From Gymnogyps californianus (lineage: Eukaryota > Chordata > Aves > Accipitriformes > Cathartidae), in NCBI RefSeq assembly GCF_018139145.2, contig NC_059500.1, forward strand, positions 54,120,663 to 54,184,662: a stretch of DNA of 64,000 nt, written 5' to 3'. The notes under the pieces are model-generated. The model saw only the letters and a list, made by a program, of their open reading frames with translations, was not told where the DNA came from and made no database searches. Each line of letters starts with the position of its first letter. Position 1 is the stretch's first letter. Shown piece by piece: positions 12,883 to 22,888 of this stretch. The position numbers and the translations under genes are program-made.

Positions 12883-13190
12883 TGTGGTGGGTTGACCCCA
12901 GCAGACCGCTGCCCAGCCAGTCCCCAAGCAATGGCTCCTTTGGAAAGACCAAAGGCCCAGGCTTTATTGCGGAGCGTGACGTTACGTGGCATGGAGTCCC
13001 CTTTGGTGCTGTGTCCCCTCCCGACCTCTTGCCCACCCGCACAGCCTGCTCACTCGGGGACACGCAGAGAGAAACAGAGGAAGCCTCGGCGCTCTGCAAG
13101 CGCCGTTGCGCACCAGCGCAAACGCTGGTGTGTTTTCAACACTGTCTAGTTACAAAGGCAAAACACAGCGCCAAGTGGGCGGCGGGGTCT
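12883..13190 (-). mobile_element. Diverged ERVL-type LTR upstream of SUN copy A
   Basis: By eye the segment aligns to the provirus LTR at 43959. It starts TGTGGTGGGTTGACCCCAGC (LTR: TGTCGTGGTTTAACCCCAGT), passes a TGACGTTACGTGGCATGG block (LTR: TGACGTTCCATGGTATGG) and ends near TGTTTTCAACACTGTCTAG...AAAACACAGC (LTR: TGTTATCAACATCATTCTC...AAAACACAGC). The AT-rich centre of the LTR is largely missing. It is the same orientation as the other family members and about 300 bases before the SUN start codon. Confidence 0.65.
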
Positions 13191-13489
13191 CTCCCTGCCC
13201 CCCGCCCCCTGGTAGCTCCATCTGTGATGTCACAGCCATGACCTCACACCGTGCGGGGCCAGGCCTCTGTGAAGTCAAGGCTGGCCGCCCTGCCCCACGG
13301 CACTGTGGGCCACAACCTCCCGCCTGGAAGGAGCTTGCCGTGCCCTGGTGGCTGTGTGCCCGTGGCAGGCATTCTCCTCCCGGCAATCGGTTTTTGGCTC
13401 TCGCCCGAGTGGCCTCCCCTGGGCAGGCAACACTCAAGCGGCAGAAGGAGGACACACAGGCTTGCAGGGGAGCTTCATTTCTCCCCCAG

Positions 13490-16400
13490 ATGAGGAGGAG
13501 AAAGGCTCCTCCAAGAGCGCAAGGCGCTGCCCTGTCAAGGAGGAGAGCCGGCAGCAGCATGGACAGATGTGCAGCTGGGCCCACTCAGGTCCTCAAGAAC
13601 AGGTACGAGGGTTTGTTCCTCCTGGGGACATCAGCTGGCGGGTAGGACCCACAGAGCCCAAAGAGGGCCTGGGGGGACACGGCAGAGAAGGCGGCGAGCG
13701 CTGTGGGCGGTGCAACAGTCCCAGGGCTTGGGAAACCCGCCGTGAGTGGGGAAGAGGCTCAGCTGAAAGCCCCTCTGACCCCCTGGGCCCAACCCCCCGG
13801 GCCTGCTGCTCGGGGTCCCACCAGGAGACTCGGAGGTTCCTGCTGCTCTCCAGCACAGGCCGTTTCTGGGCACCTGCTGCAACCACCGTGCAGGTGTGTC
13901 TGGGCAGGCTCTGGCAGAGCCGCGGGAGAGCTCAGCCCTTGCCCCGCCAGGCCTCCCTGGCGCCGTGCTGCTGCGGCTGGAAGGTCCTGGTGGGTCTCTG
14001 CTGAGGGAGAGAAGCCTTGGGGGGTGTTTCGGAGAGGACTCTGGCCCTCGCGCTGCAGAGGCCTTGGGAAGAGGTGGGGGCTTTGGACGAGGGCAGCGGC
14101 TCCCCTCTCCCCATAGACCGCCAGGCCTCCGGGATGCCTGCCCAGGGGCAGGTTGGTGCTGTGGGGGCTGGGGGGCAGTCGGGGTAAGAAGCGGCTGTGC
14201 CACCCGGCTCTGCTGCTGCTTCTGCCCTGTCTCAGCACGGCGGGGACGTCTCCTGGGAGGCTTCCCAAAGCCTGTCTCCTTGGCTCAGGTGGCATGGAGA
14301 TGGTGCAAAACAGTGCTCCGTCTTTTTCCTCCCATAGGTGCAGCCCCTCTCAGGAGGACGAGGGCACCAGCTGGAGAGGGCCAGCGCGCTGCAGCTGCAG
14401 TGCGGGAGAAAATGAGCGTAAGTTCAGCGCTGCCTTTCACCCCGTGTTTGCACCAAGCCTGCCTGGCTCAGCTGGGACCGATGGCCCTGCAGAACCAGCA
14501 TCATCCTGCCCCGATGGAGGCCTGGGGCCACCTCGCCTATGCGACCATGACGGAGCTGGCTACCGTGGCCATGTCTTTGTGGGCTACTGAAGTAACCACG
14601 GGGTACCCCAGGACGGCAGAGGCCGAGAGGCCAAAGCCTCGTGCACCCTCCCTCCCCAGCCACGCCGTCAGTGCCCTGCCTGCAAGGGGATCCTGCCTGG
14701 CCCTCTGACCCCGGATCTCAGGGTGCAACCAGCACCCCCCCTCTCCAGGTCATAACCCTGCCCCTGCCCCTGCCCCTGCCCCTGCCCCACGGGGAGGGAG
14801 TGCGTAGGACGAGCGCCCACCTCCCCGCAGGGGTCTGGCACATGCCCTGACGGGCGTCCTCAAGAAGAGTCCTCAGGCTTTTGTCCGGTTTCTTTGCCCA
14901 GGGTTGGTCTTCAGCATTGCTTACAGCCTGGCAATGTCCGTGCTCTCCTTCCAGAGATGCCTCAGCACAGGCGTCTCCACCCTGTGAGTACAACACGTGT
15001 CCAGTGTGGACACGGAGACGGGGGGTGCCAGTGGGTAAGGGGGAGCAGGGGGGAGGCTGGAGGTGCTCCCCACCAGGAGATGCCCTGGCTCCCCTGTAAC
15101 TTGCTGCTCCTCAGCTTGTAAGAGAAAATCCCCCTGTGCAGGGCTCTGCCCTTAGGCACTGCTAACACCGGGACTTACTCTTTTTCAGGAAAGGGATCAT
15201 CAGCCTGAAAAAGGAGAGGTTCTTCACGATCCTCTTCTTGATGAGCCTAGCTGCTCTCGGTGAGTATTCGCGCGCTGTCAGCAGAGGCACAGAGGTGTGG
15301 GGTGCGAGCTTCAGCATGAGGGAGGGGCGCTGGAGCGCCCGTGAGGCCCTTCCAGCCACCCACCTTTGCGGGTCTGGGAGGTGACGAGATGCTGGCTGCA
15401 TGCAGGGGAAATGGGGCGTAGCTGTGGGGTGCAAAGCATGCCCGGGAACCAGGGCTGTGCAGAGCCCCGAGGCCCAGGGAGAGGGTCCCTGCTTGGAGCT
15501 GCAACCTCTCTCTGCACCCCTTCCCCGTGTCCTCAGCCAACCTCTTGCCACCCTGGTGTGGGAGGAGACCGCGTGACTACAGGGATCGTTAGAAACTCTA
15601 GTCAAGTAACTCTCTCTCGGTGATGTGAATTGCAGCTGGTGCCTGCTGCGGGACCTTGCTGCTCGTGTGGATGCTGCAGGCAAAGAATGTGCCACAGGTC
15701 AGTGGGACAGGAAAGTCCTGCAAAGGAGCACTGCTGGCGGTGGGTGGGTGGGTAAATCGCCCTGTCCTCCGGTTCCAGGCAGCGACCCACACAAGCGGCA
15801 GCAGCTTCTGCCGTGCCTTCCTAGAGCCGCCGGCTCTAGAAAACTCCGGCAGCTCTGGGACTCAAACGGAGAGCCTTTCTCTTTCAGGTGCTGCTGGGGC
15901 AGCCTGCAGCCGAGCTGAAGTCCCTGCGGTAAGAGCCCTCTCCTCTCTCCAGACCCGCAGCAGGTTTGGTGGGGGAGCGGCAGGTGCGGCCATGCTATTT
16001 GCACTCCCTTGCCCAGCGCCCAGGGCTCGTGCCTTTCGCTCCTGCCTGGGCCTTTTGCTAAACCTGGCGGGGGAGGGAAGCACTTGCAAACCAAGGAAAG
16101 AAAAGGGGGCTCGAGCACCTCTGTCTGTGCTCCTCCCGAGCTTGGAGGCTGCGGGAGGGGCTGGGCAGCTCTCTGACAAGATCTGCTTTCCCGCTGTCTG
16201 CAGGAACACGCTGGCTGTGTGGGGGAAACCATCCCAAGAAATGCAACAGCTGAGGGATGAGCTGGCGCGCCTGGCTGCAGAGATCGGCGCTATGCAGAAG
16301 GTGATGCTGCACTTTGGGAAAGAGGGCTGGGGCGAGCAGGGCCCCGCCCAAGGCCCTTCCTGGGCCAGTTGGTGGGCTTTTCCTGCTCAGCCCACACACC

Positions 16401-19181
16401 CGTCCCTTGCCAGGGGCTGCTGGTTGAGCTTCTCTGCTGTAAAGCCCCTTCTCCTGGCCAGGTCTGACGTGGTCGTTTCCCCTGTTCCTTTGTGTCTTTC
16501 CCAGGAAGCTGAGCAAATGAGAGAGGCCATGTCTGCAACCACGCGGATGTCTGACTGGGCTCTGAAAAGCGCAGGTACGGAGAGACCTCAGGTGCAGGCA
16601 GGCAGGGCTCGTCGCACTGGGCTCGTGCTTGGGGTTGCCAAAAGGAGGCTGCGCTGCAGACTCTGCTCTCCGCGGCAGAGGGAGGTGGGACGAAACCACG
16701 GGGCCCAAGAGCAGGATTGTGGCAGAGCGGCTCCCTTGGGCTCACCCCAGTCCTGCTGTCAGACGCCTCGCTGGTGCCCCGGCCATGCCCCTGACAGCAT
16801 TTCTGCCCTCTCCCTCTCCGCTGAGCTTTCCTGGGGAACGAAAGCGTATGGCTAGGTCATCCTCCGCTGTCCACGCAGCGGGGCCTTGGCTTGGGTCTGC
16901 GGCCCTTCCCGTGGGGGCTTGCTGTCTCGCAGCGCCCGCAGACCTTCTCTTTGTGCGGTTGCGGGAGAGAAGCCACCACCGGGCACAGGGATCCCCTCCT
17001 TTCCTGGGGCACTTCCGAGGGTGCGGTACTGCGTGCGGGGCTGGCAGGCAGCCTTAGAAGTCGCCTGCAGCCACCAGGTCCTCCGCGCCTGGGGCCTCTT
17101 GCAGTCAGCTGCTCTCTTCTCCCTTCAGGGGCTGCCATCGACCTGCAGAGATCGTTCAGCAGCTCGGCACGGCTCTGCAGGGTGTTTTGGTTCCTGTGTG
17201 CTCCACCCGTTCTGGATACCTTTGTGCAGGTATAGTAGCAGAAACCATCAGTGCTGCTTCTCTTGCCTCTCAGAAGGCTGGGGGCAAGCCCTGGGGCGTC
17301 TCGCCTCAGGCCGGTGGTATTGCTGAAGGCCGCGGCACTGGTCCGGTCTGGTGCCTGACACCTGAGGTCTCACACAGGGCTTGGCTCCCTCGAAAAGAGC
17401 AGTTGCCCTCAGAAGGGGGCTGAGCTGAGCTGAGCTGAGCTGAGCTGAGCTGAGCTGAGCTGAGCTTCCTGCCCACCATCGCTGGTCACTGCTGGGTGAA
17501 GAGGCTTCTTCTTTGGGAGCCCGTTTCCCTGCCACAGCTCTGATTGTCCCTCTGCCGATGGGGCAGTGGAGGGTGGGGGAAGGCTGCAGAGCTGCTGGCC
17601 AAGAAGAGAGGTTTCTTGAAAGGCCTGACTCCGGTGCAGGGTATCAGGTGTTTGCCACTGGCTGGCTGTTTTCCTCTTTCCTGGGCCGGGAAGACGGCCG
17701 GGCGCTTCTGCCCGCTTCCCAACACGCCATGCATTTCGAGCACAAGCAGAGCCCACAGGCGCAGTGCCGCCTGTGCTTCTGGCTGCAGGGGAGTGCAGCG
17801 GGCCCCATCCTGCCCTCGCGTTCATTGCTCTTGCCCTCTGCTTTCAGCCGGATGCTTCCCCGGGATACTGCTGGCCTTTCCAAGGGTCTCGGAGCGAGGT
17901 GCTAATCCGGTTGCCCACACAAACACGACCGACGGCCGTCATTATTCAGCACGCCTCAAAGATAGCCTCACCGCTGGGGACTGTCAGTAGCGCCCCCCGA
18001 GATTTCACTGTCTCTGTAAGTCTCTGCCGGGCACTGGGGCTGGGACCTGGCCACGGGGAAAAGCTGTAACGGGGACTTGCTGCTCTCTGCGCATCTGCCG
18101 AGATTCGTGTGCTCCGAAGCACTGCTGTTCCCTGAGGGGACATTTCAAGGGACACGCGGGCTGCTGTCACCCCTCCTAAGACTTGCTCAGCGCGTTTTGG
18201 CCCGGCACCTCCGGGCCCCTGAGCAACACACAAGGAGGGGACTCAGCCCCACCGCATCCTGTGCCAGACGGCACTGGAGCCGCAGGAGTGGGGCGCAGGT
18301 CACGGGCCCGGATCTGGCATGCGCGTTTCCTCATGGTCGAGTCGAGCCTGACCCGCTCCCCGGTGCTTTATCTCCAAGGGGCTGGATGAGGAAGGCGAGG
18401 AGGAAACTCTGCTGGGGACGTTCACCTACGCCGTGCAGAAAGAGCTGACCCAGACCTTCCCTCTGCAGGTACAGTGCGCGCGAGCAGGCAAGAGGCCAGG
18501 GCAGAGACGCCGGTTTGCCAGCAAGTCGCCTGCAGAAGGCGCGTGGACGGTCCCTGCCGGGGCAGGGGCCCGACCCGGGCCGAGAGAAGCATTGGCGGGA
18601 TCGGGAGGGAGAGTGGCATCGGGCAGGGCGGCAAAAGCAGAACAAAGGCCGCGCTGGCCCCACAGCCGTCCTGGTCCCCGGAGCTGCCTGGCAGCACCCG
18701 CCAGGCAGGCGGTGGCAGGGAGGACGCCCAGCACCTTGCCCCGGCATCAGGACTTTCCCTGGGCCCCGCTTCCCCGGCAGCAGCGAGCCTCAGGTTTCCA
18801 GAGCTGCCGGCCACACTGTCTGAGGCCGGGCGTTTGCTCTGCAGGGGCCCAGGGGTCCTTTGCCGCGGGGGTGGGAGAAGGGAAGGAGGGAGAAGCTGCC
18901 GCCTCAGCCAGGGCGGGAGCTGGTCCCGGAGCAGGGGCGGGGCTGGCGGAGGAAGATGCGCGGAGCCCGCTCTGAGTCCTTACAGCCCAGGAGTGACGCT
19001 GCTTTTTGCCGTGGTTTCTTTGCAGAATGGGATCCCCAGAGCCTTTCGGTTTTTGAAACTTGGCATACGGAGCAACTGGGGAAAACCAGGATACACCTGC
19101 ATTTATCGAGTGCAGGTGCATGGGAAGATTGTGGGAACGAATGCCGTCGGCGAGACGCATGTGAAGACCTTCCCTCAGTAA
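13490..19181 (+). CDS. SUN domain protein, copy A (12 coding exons, intact)
   Basis: SUN proteins span the inner nuclear membrane and bind KASH proteins to form LINC bridges. Coding exons are 13490-13602, 14338-14417, 14902-14983, 15189-15259, 15636-15697, 15888-15928, 16204-16300, 16505-16574, 17129-17229, 17848-18015, 18379-18468 and 19026-19181. All introns are GT-AG, all phases agree, and the sum is 1131 bases (376 residues plus stop). Residues 1-64 are basic and Cys-rich. Hydrophobic stretches lie at about 66-82 and 103-129, and a heptad-like coiled coil at about 160-205. The SUN domain (206-376) contains GAAIDLQ, PGYCWPFQG, SSAPRDF, LLGTFTY and SNWGKPGYTCIYRVQVHG. Residues matching the SUN2 disulfide (C247/C350) and KASH pocket (H274, Y348, Y352) are present. 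Length and layout fit SPAG4/SUN3/SUN5; the exact orthologue is unresolved. The start at MRRRK is the least certain point, since the frame is open upstream and the Kozak context is weak. Confidence 0.88.
17420..17466. repeat. TGAGC pentamer repeat, 9 units (intron 9, copy A)
   Basis: Nine perfect tandem TGAGC (GAGCT) pentamers in intron 9 of SUN copy A. The same site has seven units in copy B (26808-26842) and eight in copy C (31517-31556), so it is a length-variable microsatellite. Confidence 0.95.
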
Positions 19182-20645
19182 CGATTAAAGAGGAGAATGG
19201 AGAAAGAGACCGGAGGGATGCGGCTGTTAGTGTGGTGCAGAGCAATGTTGTTTCAGAGGCCCTCTCAAAGCTGCCAACTTCTGCCTTTCGCAGGCTGAGG
19301 CCTTCCTCAGGCTCTCCGCTTTCTCTCCAGCACGGGGATGTTTCCTAACGGAGCAAAAGGAGACGACGCTCCCGTAGCCTTTCCGTGCCTAAGGTCCTTG
19401 ACGAAATCCTGTGGCACGAGGGCCGCCCCCCCCATCTCGCCCCAAGAAGGAGTCGTCGGAGCCTGGCAGCGTTTGGGGGTCATGATCCCCAAAGCACTGG
19501 CCCATTCCATTCAGGGGGCACCTTGGCTCTGGGGACTGGGGTGCAGCCATGGCTGGGACCCTTGAGGGGTCTGAAACTCCAGCACCGAGGCTCCTCCCAG
19601 AGTTTCACAGGCCCTGCGGTTACTCCAGTCCCAGGCCACGTAGGGCCTAGGGTTTGGCCATATTGTCCACCAGCGTGTGTCACAAACCCAAACCAACTTC
19701 TTGATTCGGGGAATTTCTCCCCGTCTAACTGACTTGCCCGTGAGCAACCTATTAACTACTGCTCCTCATATTGAAGGAAAAGAAACGCAAACAAAACCCG
19801 TTTGGGAGTCATGGTTCCCAAAGCACTGGCCCATTCCATTTAGGGGCACCTGGGCTCTGGGGACTGGGTGGGGTGGGGGCCCAGATGGGGTGCAGGCATG
19901 TCTGCGACCCTTGAGGGGTGTCTGAGATGGATGAGGAGGCCTGAGCAGCCTGTCGCCGGGGTGGGGGGGGATCCTGGCTCAGCTCCTCCGTGCCCGTGTG
20001 CGCTCCCAGGCACAGCCCTCCACTTCTGCCTTCTGCCTTCTGCTTCTCTTCAAGAGAGCCACCGTTCTGCCGCCCTGAAACTCCAACGCACAGCCAGCTC
20101 CCAGCTGAATGCTGTACACACAAACATCTGTCTTTGTCACGGGGAGATTTGCCCAGTTCAGCTCTACGTCTTCAACAGCCAGTACGCAAGGGTATGCACC
20201 TACACCCATTCATCTCAGGTGGATGTCAACTCTGAAGCCTCAAGCTGACGGTTCCACCGTCACCCCTGCTGCTCTGCTAAGTATAGCACTAGGAGGCCTG
20301 AAGGCCAGTGTAATGTCCCTCTCACTCCAGCGGGCGCAGCTTTGCGGGGAAAGCTTGGGCACCTCTGCTCTCCTTCCACCTTGCTTTCCTCATTTGCCTT
20401 TGAAGGGAATGGGGGAATAGGCAAGTTCAGGTGCACAGTTACATTGTCGTCAAGCTAATTCACAGGTCAGTGGGTGGGGGAGGTTGGTGGGCTGCTGCCC
20501 ACAGTTCCGCTGCCACTGTCCTCTGTTGGCAGGGAAATGGGACCACATTGGTGCAAGCTTCATTTCCCGTGGAAGTCGCTGTCAGAAATGCTTGGAAGAA
20601 AAGCCTCTGCTCAACGGTCTGCAAGAGGACGGCTGTAAGCTTAGA
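19182..20645 (+). other. 3' flank of SUN copy A with internal direct repeat and exon-like segments
   Basis: An ATTAAA hexamer lies 2 bases after the stop codon (19184-19189), which seems too close to serve as the only poly(A) signal. Blocks at about 19467-19580 and 19800-19930 are imperfect direct repeats (GTTTGGG..GTCATG, CCAAAGCACTGGCCCATTCC). Two segments look exon-like: 20053-20190, and 20533-20636 (after a TTGGCAG acceptor and before a GTAAGC donor). I do not recognise either. Confidence 0.5.
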
Positions 20646-21560
20646 CTCATAGAGTGACTGAGGTTGGAAGAGACCTCTGCAGGTCATCTGTCCAACGGCC
20701 CTGCTCCAGCAGGGCCACCTACGGCCGGTTGCCCAGGACCGTGTCCAGACGGCTTTTGACTATCTCCAAGGTAGGAGACTCTACAGCCTCTCTGGGCAGC
20801 CTGCACCAGGGCTCAGTCACCCTCGTGGTAACAAAGTGTTTCCTGATGTTCAGAGGGCGCCTGCCGTGTTTCAGTCTGTGCCCATCGCCTCTGGTCCTGT
20901 CACTGGGCACCGCTGAGAAGAGCCTGGCTCTGTCTTCGTTGCACCCTCCCTTTGGGTATTTATAGATGTCTGGATGAGGTCTCCCCTGTGCCTTCTCCTT
21001 CCTAGGCTGAACCGTCCCAGCTCTCTCAGCCTTTCCTCATAGGAGAGATGCTCCAGTCCCTTCACCGTCTTACTGGCCCTTCGCTGGCATATGTGCATGT
21101 GTCTCTTGTACTGGGGAGCCCAGAACTGGACACAGCACTCCAGGTGTGGCCTCACCAGTGCTGAGGAGAGGGCAAGGATCACCTCCCTCGACCTGCTGGC
21201 AGCACTCCTCCTAGCGCAGTGCAGGATACCATTCGCCGCCTTTGCCGCGAGGGCACATTGCTGGCTCGTGTTCAGCTTGGTGTTGAACATAAACGAGAAC
21301 ACCAGCATGTTCCCCCTCAGGTGCAGGACTTGGCCCTTCACTCCTGGATGGACTTCATGAGGCCTCTGTCAGCCCATTTCTCCCGCCTGTTGAGGTCCCT
21401 CTGGAGGGCAGCACGACCTCTGGTGCATCAGCTGTGTGTCATCAGCAAACTTGCTGAGGGCACGCTCTGCCCCATCATCCAGATCATTAATGAAGATGTT
21501 AAACAGGAGTGGACCCACTACTGAGCCCTGGGATACGTCTCGCCCCAGGAAGGCGTAGGA
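20646..21560 (-). mobile_element. CR1 LINE fragment between units A and B
   Basis: Reverse-orientation CR1, collinear with 11492-12145 but with about 245 extra bases of 3' end at the left (ACTCATAGAGTGACTGAGG start). RT motifs [15 protein letters not shown] and FADDTQL are on the minus strand. Confidence 0.88.
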
Positions 21561-22285
21561 CGTGCTCAGCTGTCTCCTGCAATGGGCCCGTTGGAGCTGG
21601 CTGGGACTGGCCATGTCTGGCACGGGGCAGCCCGGCCTCTGCCCACAGAGGCTCCCTCGGCAGTCCCGCCACTGCCAACACCTGGACAGGGACACCCAAT
21701 ACACCAATACACCGGGCAAGGGCGTCTGGAGCGGCGCGGGTGCCTGGGCAAGGAGAGGCGGCAAGACTAGGCAGAGGGACTGCGGCCGGTGGAGGAGCGG
21801 TGGCGGGGACATGTGCCGAGAGGCTTTGCGAGGTCTGTCTTCTGGCCAGGGCCTCCACGTCGGGGGCTCCCGCCCGCCTGAGCTCGCATGGCGGGGAGAG
21901 AGTGCGCAGCAGGACTCTGTCTTTTTCCTCCTCTAGGTGCTGACTCTCGTCACAACCCGGCAAGGGCCTGCAAGCTGGCTCGTCGCAGCCAGATGTGGAG
22001 CCAGAGGGGCGGAGCAAGCCAAAGCCCCATGCAGCCCCAGCCCCAGCCCGGTGCAACCCAGAGCCAGCGCCCCCTCCTTGCCCCATGGGACCCCCCGGCC
22101 AGCAGGGTTGGCCCTGCCCAGGCAGCGGGAAGGCAGGGGCCCTGCTCAGGATCCTCCCTAACCCTGTGCTGCTATGTCAGATGCCCAGTGCCCTTGGGGC
22201 ACCCTGTGCCCCCCTGCAGGGACCTTCGTGGTCCCCCAGGAGCCTACAAAGCACACAGCAAACAGCCTCCCTTCTCTGAACGGGC

Positions 22286-22592
22286 TGTGGTGGGTTGACC
22301 CCAGCAGACCGCTGCCCAGCCAGTCCCCAAGCAATGGCTCCTTTGGAAAGACCAAAGGCCCAGGCTTTATTGCGGAGCGTGACGTTACGTGGCATGGAGT
22401 CCCCTTTGGTGCTGTGTCCCCTCCCGACCTCTTGCCCACCCGCACAGCCTGCTCACTCGGGGACACGCAGAGAGAAACAGAGGAAGCCTCGGCGCTCTGC
22501 AAGCGCCGTTGCGCACCAGCGCAAACGCTGGTGTGTTTTCAACACTGTCTAGTTACAAAGGCAAAACACAGCGCCAAGTGGGCGGCGGGGTC
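22286..22592 (-). mobile_element. Diverged ERVL-type LTR upstream of SUN copy B
   Basis: Same LTR remnant as at 12883-13190, duplicated with the array unit. Starts TGTGGTGGGTTGACCCC. Confidence 0.65.
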
Positions 22593-22888
22593 TCTCCCTG
22601 CCCCCGCCCCCTGGTAGCTCCATCTGTGATGTCACAGCCATGACCTCACACCGTGCGGGGCCAGGCCTCTGTGAAGTCAAGGCTGGCCGCCCTGCCCACG
22701 GCACTGTGGGCCACAACCTCCCGCCTGGAAGGAGCTTGCCGTGCCCTGGTGGCTGTGTGCCCGTGGCAGGCATTCTCCTCCCGGCAATCGGTTTTTGGCT
22801 CTCGCCGAGTGGCCTCCCCTGGGCAGGCAACACTCAAGCGGCAGAAGGAGGACACACAGGCTTGCAGGGGAGCTTCATTTCTCCCCAG

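Larger units (their letters stand above)
11492..20645 (+). repeat. Tandem array unit A (complete, carries SUN copy A)
   Basis: The first unit of a near-identical tandem array. Corresponding positions in unit B lie 9404 bases further on at the left and 9367 at the right. Outside an indel-rich stretch of B the two differ at only a handful of bases over about 9 kb. The unit comprises a CR1 piece, a GC-rich 5' flank with a diverged LTR, the 12-exon SUN gene and a 3' flank. The left homology edge falls inside CR1 at about 11492. Confidence 0.9.

Noticed and set aside
15656..16855. Long plus-strand open frames of about 400 codons through the SUN region (also 25003-26232 and 29798-30952)
   Set aside because: They read straight through introns. 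Real exons 5-8 lie inside them, bounded by good splice sites, and the intronic part has no domain content.
17420..17466. Immunoglobulin-type switch region
   Set aside because: Same GAGCT pentamer but only 7-9 units, in an intron of a SUN gene, with no immunoglobulin sequence nearby.
17248..17825. Minus-strand frames with SSAQL repeats
   Set aside because: Products of the TGAGC microsatellite read on the opposite strand.
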